64,000 nt of DNA from NCBI GenBank assembly GCA_905147135.1, contig LR990059.1, positions 13,911,001-13,975,000 of the forward strand, given 5' to 3'. Position numbers and translations under genes: made by a program. Shown here one piece after another: positions 10,118 through 22,956 of this stretch. Positions within the stretch are counted from its first letter, which is position 1, and the number at the start of each line of letters is the position of its first letter. A model generated the notes under the pieces. The model was given only the letters and a program-made list of their open reading frames with translations. It was not told the origin of the DNA and did not search any database. The stretch is from Blastobasis lacticolella. Lineage: Eukaryota > Arthropoda > Insecta > Lepidoptera > Blastobasidae.

Positions 10118-10262
10118 GCATGGGATCGTTCTAGAGGTATATTAGAGCTCCCCTTAGACGCGGGAAACGTATTGGTAGCGCCCCTGGTGTAGCTGATGTC
10201 CATAGGCGGCGGTGACCACTTTCCATCAGGTGGCCCGCTTGCATTGTCTGGGGCAGGACACT
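10118..10262 (+). repeat. Dispersed repeat E ('ccatcaggtggcccgcttgc')
   Basis: ATGGGATCGTTCTAGAGGTA, GTAGCGCCCCTGGTG and CCATCAGGTGGCCCGCTTGC recur at 11593-11733 and, reversed, at 17050-17225. This is probably a non-LTR 3' end. Confidence 0.6.
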
Positions 10263-10309
10263 AAAAAAAAATGTAGAACGAGTGCATCGTAAGCGTAAGT
10301 CTGCAGGAT

Positions 10310-10580
10310 CATCATCATCCCAGCCTGTTACAGTCCACTGCAGGATTTAGGGCCTCTCCCACGAAAGGGGAGGTTATTGCCATAATCTCCACGCTTGGCA
10401 GGCGGGTTGGAGATCGCAGTGTTTAAATATAACAATGGAAAATGCTGCTGCCCATTTTCCAGACTAAGGAGACTCTTGATCTTTTGCCTCGAAAACATTA
10501 GTCGCCTTGTACGACACCCATGAGTGTAATGGGTTGGTGCTATTCTACTCTGCCGGACACCACACGGCCAAAGCCTGCAG
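10310..10580 (-). repeat. (GAT)n-tailed dispersed repeat
   Basis: Reverse copy of the family at 6225. It starts on the plus strand with ATCATCATCATCCC and includes TAGTCCACTGCAGG-like, GGCAGGCGGGTTGGAGATC and GCCGGACACCACACGGCC blocks. A 153-codon reverse reading frame through it is a by-product. Confidence 0.75.
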
Positions 10581-11592
10581 GATGGTACCACGTAATTCAT
10601 TGCGATTGCTTTTGTAATAGCTTTACCCCAACCCCCATGAATTTCGCAAGTTTCCCTACAGTATGTATCCCTCACCGTAAGAACCATATCTCTATTTAAA
10701 TAGGTACTACCTAGAGCAAAAATGTTTGGTATCTCAAACGAATAAAGAGTAAACAACGAACATTTAAGTCTTGCTTGTATCATGTTCAAAATGTACTTGG
10801 TACATTATTTTCAATTGTATAATAACAGGCTGTTCAACTGCGACATCTTACTTCTGGAAATTATCTTCGCGTGCGTCGAGCCTTCTGTTTGAAAATGGAA
10901 CGCCTACCAATCACCCTAATTCAATGCTGCTCTGCTATTGGTTGGAAATTGTTGAAACCGACAACATACGGCGTGGTATATAATTTTAGCACAATTAACT
11001 CTCATTATATCGACAGTGTCGAACAGCTGTTTGCTTATAAGTGTTGTGAGAGCATGTTTAAGCGGTGACTATAAGTAATTTTCCGCCTCATGTACTGCTG
11101 ACCAAACTCTAAATGTGTTAGGGTACGAAATGACCCCTATTATAATAGATAGGTACGATTTCCTGTTTATAATGAAAATTAGATAATTTATTTTTGTTGT
11201 TATACAGTTCGTAAGCGTTGCAAAACTACTCCAATATTCGGAGGAGATTCAACAATGGGGGATTTTTAGATAGCTACTTGAAACAGTAAAAAGTGTAGTG
11301 CGGCGTGCCTCACTAGATGGCTCTGCTTAGAAAGGATTCTGAAGTTTTCAATTTGGTAACCGAAGTTACTCGGAAAGGTGTGTCGTGAAATTGTTTTAGT
11401 ATCTTTTCTGGGAAGAAAGCGGAAAATGTTTACATTTCTCGTTTTGATTTATTTTTCAGAATCGTGTCTAAGTACTAACGACATCTAGTACAATTATATG
11501 ATCAACTTTTTCCTTTTAATCGGTTCTCGGATATCTCCCATTCAACATCATAGTGACAGTGACAGACATTCCGCGGAGTAGCGAATGCTTTT
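10581..11592. other. Intergenic, with a promoter-like patch near 10.9-11.04 kb
   Basis: Around 10900-11030 there are ATTGG and CCAAT pentamers, then GGTATATAATTTTAGCAC and CGACAGTGTCGAACAG. The order and wording resemble 42110-42205, the left flank of the intact LINE. No exon follows. Confidence 0.35.
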
Positions 11593-11733
11593 TGCATGGG
11601 ATCGTTCAAGAGGTATATTAGAAGTCTCTTTAGAGGCGGGCAACGCATTCGTAGCGCCCTTGGTGTTGCTGATGTCGATAGGCGGTAGTGACTACCTTAC
11701 GTCAGGTGGCCCGCTTGCCTATTTTTGGGCCGT
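11593..11733 (+). repeat. Dispersed repeat E
   Basis: ATGGGATCGTTCAAGAGGTA through CGTCAGGTGGCCCGCTTGCC matches 10118-10262. Confidence 0.6.
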
Positions 11734-11934
11734 ATAACATAACCTAATAATTATAAGCAAAAAATACCCTTGAATGGATATTTTGATGCAAATTTTGCAA
11801 CTTGTTTCCCTGAATAACAAATTAGCTATAATTTAATCCCAAAATTAAATGTGGTTATCGCGGGAATTATACGCAGATGGACAATGTCTCGGGCATAAGC
11901 TATTTTGAATAATATTGGTAACTAGCGACACGCC

Positions 11935-12110
11935 TCGGCTTCGCATGGATAGTAACTTAACTAATTATAGACCGAAACCTTCCTCATGAATCACTGTGTC
12001 TATTGGTGAAAACCGCATGAAACTCCGTTTTGTAGTTTTTGAGTTAATCATGAACAGACAGACGCGACGTGGGACTTTGTTTTATAATATGTAGTGATAT
12101 TTTTAAAACT
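11935..12110 (-). repeat. Non-autonomous element H (reverse)
   Basis: CGAAACCTTCCTCATGAATC, TGAAAACCGCATGAAACTCC and GGGACTTTGTTTTATA are reverse counterparts of the element seen at 33373, 49508 and 53836. Confidence 0.5.
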
Positions 12111-13243
12111 ACATAATAGACAGAAAGCTCTTTCGATAGAATCCGAGTAACCTTACACTACACAGTGATACCACGAGTTTAATTCTTGTAAGCCACACCA
12201 TTGTGACTATCTGGGGGTCTAAAAAGCCACTATGATTCATATTAGAATATCACAAAGTTATCTGATCTGATAAAGGACCGATTTAGAAAATGAAAGCCCC
12301 AAAACTAAATATAAACCCTTGGCGTCTTTAAGTCAGAAAAATAAATACTACCAGAACAATATTTAACTACAGACTGCAAAGGCATTCCTACAAGAAATAA
12401 GTACAGTTTAGTATAGATTATAAAGCCAGAGAGCAGTAATTCAGCTAAAGAGTCGTATTGTTATACGATATTACCTCGTGTTATGTAGTGCGGGGTATCG
12501 GCCTGCCAATTTCCTCAAACGACGCTGTCAGCGACCAAAATGCAAGGATGGGTCAGCTCGGAGACAACGCAAAGCAAGAACTTCAGAGTCGATTTATTTA
12601 GTTTCCTAATATAATTGTTTATTGTTTGTATTGTATGTTTACTTAGAAGATTTTTTAAATAAAACTAAATTTATTTTGATTTCGGTGGATAATACTTATA
12701 CTTCTACTCAGTGACAAATGAGCAGACAGTGTTTCCCGAGCGCGCTCCGTACAAACGTAGTTTGATCATATTTTCAATATCACGCTATCAAAGCTAATTA
12801 AATTTTGTAGACGTGATCCAGAAACCAATATCTGTGCTTAGTGGTTTGTCAGATTTTCATTTAAATATAGCGTTTAATAGAATTAGAATAGTTTATTTGC
12901 TGTAAATGTGTTAGGTAGGTACAATAACAATGTACTGGACCTTCTTAACCAAGAATTTTAATGTTGTATGAAAATACGCAGGTGCGTGTCACTGTGAGGA
13001 CGTAGATGAAATGCCTTTTGCCTGTAATTGTGCCGAATATCTCATTCTTCAAGACGTTACCGGAAGTATTGTTTGGCGGGAGAAATAGAAGTTAAGTGTC
13101 AATTTCACATGTTTAGTATAAAGAATCATTAATAATTATCATAATAATAATTGCCGTACTTAACATTTCAGGTACAGTTTAAGCTTCTAGTTATTAAACC
13201 ATGTATTGTACACAATATTGTTTACAAAACTATATGACAGAAC
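12111..13243. other. Intergenic, nothing recognised
   Basis: AT-rich without a supported gene or a repeat I can delimit. Confidence 0.3.
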
Positions 13244-15596
13244 ATATCGCACACCTAGATCTAAACTAAGACAAGTCAAAAAAGTACATTTTTAAGGAGA
13301 TGAAAAAAACGTATTACTGCGTTTTTGTTAGAGAAACTATGAATGTCACTTTTATTTTAGATCTTAGATAGGTTGTAAAGTGTCATCGTATATAAACTGG
13401 GGCTAACAATCAATTATTTTTACTGATAATTGATAATTTTTGAGTTGTTACACTTTAGGGTAATGACTTTGTATAAATAATGAATCACATTTAGACTTAA
13501 TCCGGTTTTATTCAACCATTTTGAGTTAAACTTACATTAAAATAAAAATTAAAAACAAAGTTATTCAAACAAAACCAAACGTTTAACTAAAATAATGAAT
13601 AAAAACTTTTTAAACACGTTAAGTTTTATTTCATTATTATAGTTATAAACACTGTGTTTTTATTACACACAAAAATATAGAAGTTATTTATTTTGTTATA
13701 CTTAAAGCTGTACTGAAATAAAAATCTCTAAAATCTGTTAGAAACATATCAAATACTTCTATATTAATGAAGTTTTCTTGTATTGTTAGGCAATTAAGTT
13801 GACTTAGTAGCAAAAGGTAACTGTTTGAGTTCACGAGCATCTTTATAATCGCGATATAAGTCCGCAAGAGATTTGTCACTGCAAATAAATTCACGTGATG
13901 TCTGCGCTCTCAAGTAATGGGACTCAATTCTCGGGATACCATTAATAAACTGTACAACACTGTCTCTAATTTCATCATCAACTTTGAGTTGGTTACCATA
14001 TTTCCCTCTTAAATCATTCGTTACAATACCGGAAGCATTTTTCTTGGAGAGTGCAGTAGTAATGGTTGTATTACATAAATCAAGCGTAGCTCTAAAAATG
14101 TCTTACATACTCTGATTTGATTCCCAGAAACTTCAAAATATAACGCTCTATTATGACCTCTGTACTCTTGTGTGCTAGAATATATGTATTTCGGTTTAAT
14201 TTCTTGAGTATTTCTGACTATATACTCCCTCTGCCTCTGAAGATCTGCTAGGCCCCAATAAGCATCAAAAATGTTTGGTCTTGTTTCTTCGTTTATCTTC
14301 GTATTTCAACGTAGTCTGCATTTTTCACCACAAGACGTACGAACCTTCCTTTCTCGAACGGTTTTCTTTGTTTTTGACATTGATTGATAGGCTTGACCAG
14401 AATTCCTTAGGACTTTACAAATATTAGCTTTACTTGTAGATTCTTTTCTTAGCCTCTTCTTCATTAGATTGATTATTGCAATTATCATTGACAACGTCTT
14501 GACTTTGAGTCTGTGGCATCAGTAACAGCTCTGGTTTCAGTTTCACAATCAGAATTACTGCTAGAAATATCGCAAGATTTTGAAGAGTTAGATGAGCTAT
14601 TTGCACTTGAAGAAGAAGAAGATGAATTAGGAATTACTTTAGGGTGCAGTTTCATCATTTTGGGCTGGACTTAGTTTGGATCAGTATCATCTATTATACT
14701 TTCTTCACTTGGCGAAACATAAACACCATTTCCAGTTTGCCGACTATGGTATGGTTTGGTCAGCTCGGAAGAGTTAATTGGTTTATTTTCTTTATTATTC
14801 TCTTGTTCATCAACTGGTAACGGTTTATCTGTATAACGTTCTTTTATAATATTAACAAGAAAACGGCCTCGGTGCATTTTTCTCTGAAAAGAAAAATGGC
14901 TATTGTAAGTAATTCGTTTTTATTTATAAGAATCGAACAGAAAGATTTATGTAGCCAACAATAGTAGGTTAACTCAAAAAAGCGTTTATAACAAATCAGT
15001 AGACAGTTTTAATAAAAACAGTTTAATTTTAAAAGAAACACTATAAAATCATACCATGCTTTTTTTTAGGCAGAAGAAGTAAAACCACGCTTTTTGTAAT
15101 AAAAACATTGAAATAAATTTATTTCAACAAAAGAAGGTCAACTATAAATTTACATGTTGATCTATCAAAACAAATTTAAGTCGAAATAGTAACAAAAAAT
15201 TATCGTACCTTATCAAACAAAACTGGAACAACTCAAAATATCTCGATGTAATGTGACAGAACAATTCACCAACATTGTAACAACTCTAATTAACTCCCGT
15301 ATATTTATTCATCAAAACTGTAACCATTCAAAATATCCGGGTATTCGTTCGTTTTAATACGTGCACTTCTTAGGGATAGCGAAGGTCAACTGGAAATATA
15401 TTTGTTTAGGTGCGAGGGGGTGACATGCGTTGTTTCAACAAAAGAAGACTAACGCCATCTAGCGACGAATCTTTCAAGTTTTTATTGAACCTGTTAAGTT
15501 GGATAGTTGCGTAGGATTATCGAGTATACGAAAACAATGATAACTCAAAATTCACAATTTTTGAGTTGTCTTACTTTAGATCTAGGTGTGCGATAT
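13244..15596 (-). mobile_element. DNA transposon with 39-bp terminal inverted repeats, defective
   Basis: The left end (13244-13282) begins ATATCGCACACCTAGATCTA. The right end (15558-15596) finishes with its reverse complement TAGATCTAGGTGTGCGATAT. The 39-bp arms pair with only a couple of mismatches. Subterminal copies of a TGAGTTG-TTACACTTTA-like word (about 13440) and AACTCAAAATAT-like words (15230 and 15330) add to the transposase-binding-site look. The outermost ATAT is palindromic, so it could be either part of the arm or a 4-bp target duplication. The interior holds a broken reverse-strand ORF (13693-14877). Superfamily undecided; a 4-bp AT-rich target would suit Sola-type elements. 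Confidence 0.8.
13693..14877 (-). pseudogene. Broken ORF of the transposon, probable transposase relic
   Basis: A start at 14877 opens a hydrophilic N-terminus (M-H-R-G-R-F-L-V-N-I) followed by a Ser-rich acidic stretch. After frame breaks come a Lys/Arg-rich part ending S-C-G-E-K-C-R-L, then I-F-D-A-Y-W-G-L-A-D-L-Q-R-Q-R-E-Y-I, and after another shift N-D-L-R-G-K-Y-G-N-Q and I-P-R-I-E-S-H-Y-L-R-A with S-L-A-D-L-Y-R-D-Y. I recall this motif set from multicopy insect proteins that lack a clear domain name. At least three frame disruptions and the lack of the expected C-terminal catalytic half mark it as dead. The family name is uncertain. Confidence 0.7.
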
Positions 15597-16048
15597 CAGA
15601 CACAACAGGCCAACATATTTCTATAAAGAAATTTCTTCCAGCAGGCCTACAGCAGAGAGGCCGTATAATTAAATGCAGTTAAGTGAGTTTTATATTTTAA
15701 AACTCTAATTTTATTCTTCAAACGGCGGTGCAGACAAAGGTGTCCAGTCTAAACAATGCACGCTCCCGCGCAGTGGAGTGTTGAAAAATTGGCGCCTCGG
15801 CGCCGCCAGCGTCAATTCCGAGCCGATGTAGACATCAGGGAGGCGCCTCGGGCTTCGGGCTCTCGGCCTCCAGATTACAGACATTACCTACGTGCCATGT
15901 AATTGAACACGACACTTAAAGGGTCACTGTGCACTCTGCAGTGGTATCGACTACCTTGTAAGACAACATAATTTTTTAAGAAAATAATGGCCTTCATTAC
16001 TCCTTTGAGTTTTTACTTCGATTGTTAGTTTGAGGATGAGGGAGCGAG
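15597..16048. other. Intergenic, nothing recognised
   Basis: Contains a CpG-rich patch (GGCGCCTCGGCGCCGCCAGC near 15790) without an identifiable transcript. Confidence 0.3.
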
Positions 16049-16370
16049 AGAGCGTCGATAGTATAGCTCGTAAGCGAGAGGTATAGGGTTTTTATCCCGC
16101 TGCGGCCATATACCAACGACTCTTTTATGAGTTATGTACATTAGTTAAATACTAACCGATGCTCTTACAGCGAAGGAAAACATCGTGATGAAGCCTGCAC
16201 ATTCAGGCGACTAAACGTGTACCGTGATCCGATCTGGTCAGGTGCGAGTAGCAGGGTTACAGAGGTCAGATGGCAGTCGCTCCACTGTAATTACCTGACC
16301 TGCCAAATTGGTCACATTGGTCAAAGCGCACCCCAGGCCCTCGTGCGCGAGAGCACTGCCGGGACATTCA
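16049..16370 (+). mobile_element. tRNA-derived SINE
   Basis: Head with CTCGTAAGCGAGAGGTA, body with ACTAACCGATGCTCTTACAG, CATCGTGATGAAGCCTGCAC, CACTGTAATTACCTGACC and GCGCGAGAGCACTGCCGGGACA. Same family and layout as 8171-8480 on the opposite strand. Confidence 0.8.
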
Positions 16371-17049
16371 CGACAAGACGATTATTTCTTACTTTTTTGA
16401 GGATTCAACTTGCATGTGTGGGGGCTCGCCAACCGACTACATTCCTAGAAGAAGCCAAAAATGTTTACTCCTAAATAAATAAAAAGAAGGTGAGAACAAT
16501 CTATAGAAAACACCAATATTTTCTATACTTATGTTTTGCATGAACCCATCCCCGTTTCACCGTAGACTCCTACGCATATTTCTGAGCACGTATCTTTAAG
16601 ATTTCTGCTCCCAACTACATTAGACTACCACCCCGGCTAATAAATAATAAGCTCATTTAGCTCAGAGATGACAATCCGCACGGTGCGCATGTCAACTTGT
16701 GTTTGTTTATCTGTGTGTCTGTGTTAAAATATATTCATCTCGCCAAGTTCGCACTAAGCGCATAAATCAACAGCGCTTCAGGCGACTTATTAATATTTGC
16801 TGAGAGCCAAAGCTGTGAGGGAACTGGATGTGGTTGAAGTTGGCAGGTATAATGGAAAAGTGCAATCTCGTTAAAAATGCAATTTACAGTATGTTTGTTT
16901 TCTATTGTCATCAAAGCCTAGCTACTCTGTGGTTAGGCTATGGATGACACATGGCCAAGGGAGAATAACAGCGGCTGCTGGTTTCATTAGCTGCTATAGT
17001 TGAGCCTTGGAGCATTTTTTTTGTTTCTGTCTAAGTTGTAATTTTTTTT
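16371..17049. other. Intergenic, nothing recognised
   Basis: No supported feature. Confidence 0.3.
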
Positions 17050-17225
17050 AATGACATACGATAGGCAAACAGGCAAGCGGGCCACCTGATGGGAAGTAGT
17101 CACCACTGCCTATAGACATTAGCAACACCAAGAGTATAAATGCGTTGCCCACCTCTATAACACGTTGCTCTGGCAGAGGAAGGCAAAAGCCACTCCACTG
17201 CCAAAGCCACGGTTCCCCAAATCCC
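17050..17225 (-). repeat. Dispersed repeat E (reverse)
   Basis: GGCAAGCGGGCCACCTGATG and AATGCGTTGCCCACCTCTAT are the reverse complement of 10118-10262. It extends into GGGGTGGGGATTTGGGGAAC (minus strand), seen in longer family members. Confidence 0.6.
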
Positions 17226-20094
17226 CACCCCATGGAGCCAATAAAATATTTAATTTCTTTTCAAAAGCCGTAGCCAATTACCGCTTCGGGGAAATTTTCG
17301 TTTTCATGTTCTGCAGCAACATACAAGGCATTTGGTACATCATTAGCCGAATTAGGTTGGTTAAAGGACCCATTAGCTGTCCTTTTGGCCTTAAAAACTC
17401 ATTCTTTCTTCAACTTTAATTCATTAATCCAAAAGGATTAATAAAGTAAATTTTTAAGTAAAAGTAAAAGTTGGTAAAACCAACTGAATACGAACATATG
17501 TTAAACTGTTGTTTCTCTTTCTAGAACTCGACATACACATACGCATCTCCGCAAATTCACCGCGTAACAACCAGACAGAAAACATGCAGTCTACCCTATT
17601 GGTGTGAACACGACGCTTTCACCATGTGGGCGTGGTCCAGCGATTAAGCAGGTGCCACACGGTGGCTGTGCGATGACTACGCGGGCGCTACGCGTTTGTA
17701 AGCAAAATTGAACAAACATTTTTGTTAAACCAGACAAAAATCCTGTAGTACAATCGTGTAGTTGCGGTTTTAATTATAACTAGAATATACTATTACAGAT
17801 TACAACTCTCATAAATCCGTCTCGATATTCCATCATAGAAGTATAATGATTTTTACTATTCTGCCCCATCCAGCTCCCACCGCGATCCACAACCGCAATA
17901 TAAGCGTGATGCTATCTCCGTTGCAATTGTTGGCGTTGTTTCGTCGCCGGAGTGAGATGGAAGATCCTCTTAAAGCCGAGTTATGACGTGCTAAACGCAC
18001 TCTGGACTGGGAAGACAGACCGCTTGTAAAGTTAAATTTAAGCGCTAGGTTTGAAACGGCACCAAAAAAGTAACGGCGACTCCCCTGCTTTCCGTTTTGG
18101 CTGCTCAAAATTTATGTGTGCCTGGTACTTGCATGTGCGCTTCAGTGGTTGTGTCTGCTCCCATAATTTAGTAGGTACCTACATATTCTTAGATTCATTG
18201 ATGGACTGTGTAGAGATTTATTTAGTTATTCTTATCAACAGCTGTCGTAACATGGATAAGAAATAAACTTAAGTATCAGAGAGTAAATTACAGATAAACA
18301 TACCCTACCTAGATTACAACATAAACAGTTGCACCATCTATTATAATCGTGAACTTCTCTCCAATATAGGTAGCCAAAGAAAATTCTACAAACAAAAAGA
18401 CAACCACTAAATCGAAAGACAATGTTCAAAACAAAAATTAACAAAAAGTCTTCTCTCTTTCTTGTAGATGTTGCGAAAACGATGTTCTTGTGCCTCCTTA
18501 GAATGTAAAACAATCGTCATGCCAAAGAGATTAATTAAGTACAAAAGAGTAATTAATCTCTTTGTGTCGTGCATAAAGCTGCAATGTCCGTGCAATGTTA
18601 ATATGTAAGCAGCCTTGACAGAACTAATTCTGTGTTATATTTCATAGAGAAAAAATTGTATTTACAGGAGCAGAGAGTACATATCAAGTTTAAATACGAG
18701 ACAAAATGACACACAACTTTATAACACACACACTAATGCAAATGCAGGGACGAAACAAAGCAGCCCATCTGTAGATAAGTTATATTTTGCTACGAATTTT
18801 TAACGAACACAAACAAATCTGACTTGTATTTCTTCTGCTCCGGACGACTTCGTAATTTTTTAAACTTGTCCTCATAATTATAATTGTCATTATAATAAAA
18901 GATAAGGTGTCTAGTGAATCAAACCCATTCTTTATTTTCAGTATAAATTCATTTAACGATGGTGCACCAGGACAGAAGGGACTTTTATCTACTTATTATC
19001 TTGTTTTTCAAAAAGTTTACAACGCGTCACTTCCAAGTTGCAACGCAGACATTACCATGTCTGGTATTAGGAAACCTAAAAAAAAAAAAAATGTAAATAA
19101 AAGTACATACGCGATTAATCCGTTAAGTTGTTTCATAAAATGTTTGAACATTTAAAATGTCATTTAGTTACATTTTTGGTATGAAACCCTAATTAATAGA
19201 TATAAATTGTGGACCGCCATTTACAAAATTTTAGTATTAAAATTCTATACAACTGATACTAAATCCGACCCTGTTACTATCGAAATGTTTCCATGTCTAT
19301 TTAGACACGGAAATATTGCTTTATTTGCCAATAATTAAAAGTCTGTGTTTATAAGCATGCTGTTTTATAGTAAAGCTGTCTCTTCCGTAGGTCGCCTGTA
19401 AGATATTTTTTATGAAATAAGCTGTACCTGTTGTGTAGTTTTCCTTATGTCAATATTGTATAAATGTTATTGTGCACAATAAACTGTTAATTAAATAAAG
19501 CTTTTTACCTATTGCAAATTCACACTATTACGACGAATATTTTTGTTACAATTTCTAAAATTGATTCCTGATTGCCGCGACCACTAATGTTTACTTACGT
19601 GTGAAAGGATACACCAGGAGTAAATCTATATTTTGCATTGTCACAGAGATATGCACTGCACTTTACCATATTTGAGGAATTAAAATTGTATTCTGTAAAT
19701 TATTTATTTAAAACGATGTTTCAAAAGAAACGTCTAGTCGTTATTAGCTAGAGCAACGTGGTGAACGTTCAAAACATTGCGCTCTTCACTTTCTGACGGG
19801 CTCGTTCCTATGGGTGAAAAAACGGGATAGCAAGATTCATAATCATTGTAGAGTGAGTGAACAGGGAATATTTATGATTTGTAACTAGTCTGTTATATCT
19901 GTGATTTTATTATACGGTATTTTAGTCTATTTTTAATTGTTATTTAAAGGTAGATATATTTTAAAACTATCGTAAGTAATTAATAATAAATAATATTGCC
20001 AAATACATCTATAAATATTCCTGAACGGAATGTAAGAGATTGTTGAATTAATTTAGTACTAATTAACTAAAAGTTAGGTGTCTCATTATGTAAT
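17226..20094. other. Intergenic, nothing recognised apart from a hairpin
   Basis: A 15-bp hairpin (CAAAGAGATTAATTA at 18523-18537 with its reverse complement at 18550-18564) is visible. Short reading frames show no family features or splice signals I trust. Confidence 0.3.
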
Positions 20095-20285
20095 TTATCC
20101 TATAATTAAAAGACTGGAACTCTTGAACTCGGAATTGTTCCACGATAAGTATAACCTTGGGGTCTTCAAATCAAGAGTGAATAGGTATCTTCTAGGCACG
20201 CATGCTACATCTTCGACCTCATCGTCGCTTTCCATCAGGTGAGTTGAGGTCAAATGCAAGCCTATTGACAATAAAAAAAATAAAA
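20095..20285 (+). pseudogene. LINE ORF2 C-terminal end and poly(A)-like tail
   Basis: Conceptual translation reads Y-N-L-G-V-F-K-S-R-V-N-R-Y-L-L-G, a common C-terminal motif of lepidopteran Jockey/CR1-type LINEs. This is followed by CATCAGGTGAGTTGAGGTC and an A-rich end (AATAAAAAAAATAAAA). It is 5'-truncated. Confidence 0.65.
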
Positions 20286-21390
20286 AATTACTATAAAAAT
20301 AGTTTTAAGTTTTTTGGTGTTTTTGCTTGTATCCTTACTCAATATTTTCATAGTTAATTGGAATAATTAAAATGTCTCAAGATTGGTTGAAATGTGTAAC
20401 GGATTCCGATATTTCCGTTTAAATGTTAGGTATATAAATCCAGTCGAATAACTGGAAAGGACTTTTTGCTCCTGGCCAGACACAAAGGTAAGTAAGTATA
20501 AACTTGCATTGTATTACTTTGGAGACTTAGGTGATTTGTAATCGATTTATTTGTGTAAATTCACAGACGATATAGCCGCTTTTTAAGAAGTTAAAAATAT
20601 AATTGTCATATTGCTCATGTAACTTTGTTTGATATTATGGTCAATCATATATAAAAATATCTTATCTAATATGGTCTTCTCTATATGTTTAAATATTCTT
20701 CTTTCCAGAACAAATAGCAATTTATATTCAACTAATGTGTCCTATTTTTATTTCATTAAGCTTTCCACCCTTAGTTTTCGATAAAATACTAGGCCACCTT
20801 AATTTATATCTTCTAAATACTTACCTACACATTAGATATTTACACTCTATACACCTTTTTCTAACACATAAGCAACTTAGAGACAACTTTAGCAACAAAA
20901 GTCTATATCGCCTAGAGCTTCCCCTCATTCTACAGTATCCTTCCGACTTCCTACAAAACTCTTCTAAGTCCGGTCTTTTGTTTCCCTTTATTTACAAATC
21001 AGATATAAACTACTAGGCGTGAAGTAATTTCCTACTGGAGGCCCCTAAATTTTATCGTTATTACCAATGGAACAATGGGGTGCTGATTCCGAAGTTAATT
21101 TAGAAAATAAATTACTTCGCGGAATGCTTTTATTAGATGACAAATAGGAGAACACTACAATGGGCAATGAAAATGATCTGTTCGAATCTCGCTTTATGCA
21201 TGGAATTGTTTATGAAACGGTTGCTCTATGAATTTTGATGGAGGACGAATGTTTTAACGCCTCCACGACTTCGTAACTATAGTCTACACCCTCATTATGG
21301 AAATCACTCTTTAGTTGCTGTTTGCAAACTAAGTGCTGATGCTTTCTAAATATTCCTTTTTAGAATAGCGTTAAAGTTTAGTTGCTCGGG
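20286..21390. other. Intergenic, nothing recognised
   Basis: The 93-codon plus-strand frame at 20735-21016 has no recognisable motif. Confidence 0.3.
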
Positions 21391-21500
21391 GAGCGTCGGT
21401 GGCTAGGTGGTAACGGTATTCGACTCAAAATGAGAGAGGTACCGGGTTCGAATCCCTCTGCTGCCATGTACTAATGTCTCTTTTCTGAGTAATGTACATT
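21391..21500 (+). mobile_element. tRNA-derived SINE, head only
   Basis: GAGCGTCGGTGGCTAGGTGG (A box) and ACCGGGTTCGAATCCCTC (B box), then CTGCTGCCATGTACTAATG and TTTCTGAGTAATGTACATT. The rest of the SINE body is missing. Confidence 0.7.
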
Positions 21501-22049
21501 GTGGTACTCGATAGTCTCTGCCTATCATGTTTAATCCATGTGTCAAAGGAAACTTAAAAAGAAATATTCTTATAGTCATTTACAGGAATACCTATAGTCC
21601 TATAACCTAAATTTTTCAAGATATTTAAAACAAATAATACGTGCCACCAAATCTCTGAAAAAACCCTCTTCAAACAGCACCACGTGCAATACCCATCACG
21701 GAAGCAGCGTTTCCACGCTGAATGACCAAAGAGGTCCTTTGCGCGAGGTAGGATCCAGAACATGAACTAAACAATTTCCCGCAGACGACGGTTACCTTCA
21801 GCAATGAACATTTTAGCTTCTGAACCCCACGTACCCGCAGCATTTTGGGGTAAATATCATAATACGATTTTTTCCTAGTAGTAAGTAAGTAAGTAAGTAA
21901 AAACTCTTTATTGCACACATATTAGCTAGTAGCTAGTAGTAGTAGCTACCTCACATTTTTATTTTATGTAGAGCGTATACGCTAAAAGACATTAGTCTTG
22001 GAAGAGACAACACACTTCGACAGAATACATCGACAAGACACACGAAACT
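21501..22049. other. Intergenic with a LINE tail
   Basis: At 21883-21925 (AGTAAGTAAGTAAGTAA then CTCTTTATTGCACACAT) a reversed LINE 3' end with a (TTAC)n tail is likely. Nothing else recognised. Confidence 0.4.
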
Positions 22050-22330
22050 TATTTGTTATCAGGTGGTAGGACTCTGTCAAGCATGAGGAGTCCGCCTGGG
22101 TAAGTACCACCGCCTTATCTATTTCTGCCGTTGTGTTCCGGTTTGAAGGATAAGGTAGCCAGCGCATTTACAGGAAGGAGGCATTTCATCTTAGTCCTCA
22201 CAGTGAGAACGCTCCTGCTGTTCCGTATTTTTGTTGCCTGCAACCTAAATTTATAGATCGTAGATGTTTTGGGCGACAGTTAGCGCTTACCAACGGGTGG
22301 GTTGTCTGCTTGTTTGTCACTAAGAAAAAC
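22050..22330 (+). repeat. Dispersed LINE-like 3' repeat J
   Basis: TCAGGTGGTAGGACTCTGTC, AAGTACCACCGCC, TCTATTTCTGCCG and GTTGTGTTCCGGTTTGAAGG form a block common in lepidopteran genomes. The part from GTTGTGTTCCGGTTTG recurs at 62110-62290. Confidence 0.6.
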
Positions 22331-22956
22331 TGTGCAAGTTTGTTTCTAATATCGTTCAAAAAAATCAACAGGTAGAAGTCAAAGCGCCTACAAAAAACAG
22401 TCGACATCATTGCTCGCTGGCTGAGGACAGATTTCATTGTACTAATTCATGCTGGGCAACTAATAATGTCTTAGCAGAACTTCCTGGCGGCAAACAATAA
22501 GCCAGGGATACTTTGTCGCGGAGTGGCGCTAATCACAATGGTTGCAGTCAAAGGTAAAGTTTTAATAGCATCCTCCTTGTGTTGAGCAGACAAGACAAGC
22601 TAGCAGACTCCTTTACTTTGTACAGGGACCAACAAAAGTAAAGGAAGTTTAAAGTGTTCGTATTGCATAGAGCGATGGTGGTACCTTTGTTACGGGTTGT
22701 TTTTCTTTTTTGCTAATAGTCGTAAACGGGGTGTCATTAAATAACACGGTTTTTTTTTGCAGTAGTTAGTATTTTGTTTACTTACATTTTGAATTTTATA
22801 CGATTTTGATTGGTATTTTGACACTGAGCCACTGTGGAATGAAATCGTCCCTTCGCTATTTTGCGCACAAAGCTCAAATTTACACATAATACCTTCTATA
22901 AGTTCTGGTATAGTTGATACATATACTAAGCTGTAGTATTTTCGGTATTAACTACA
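22331..22956. other. Intergenic, nothing recognised
   Basis: No supported feature. Confidence 0.3.

Noticed and set aside
10328..10789. 153-codon minus-strand frame
   Set aside because: It runs through a dispersed (GAT)n-tailed repeat whose other copies have stops in the same frame.
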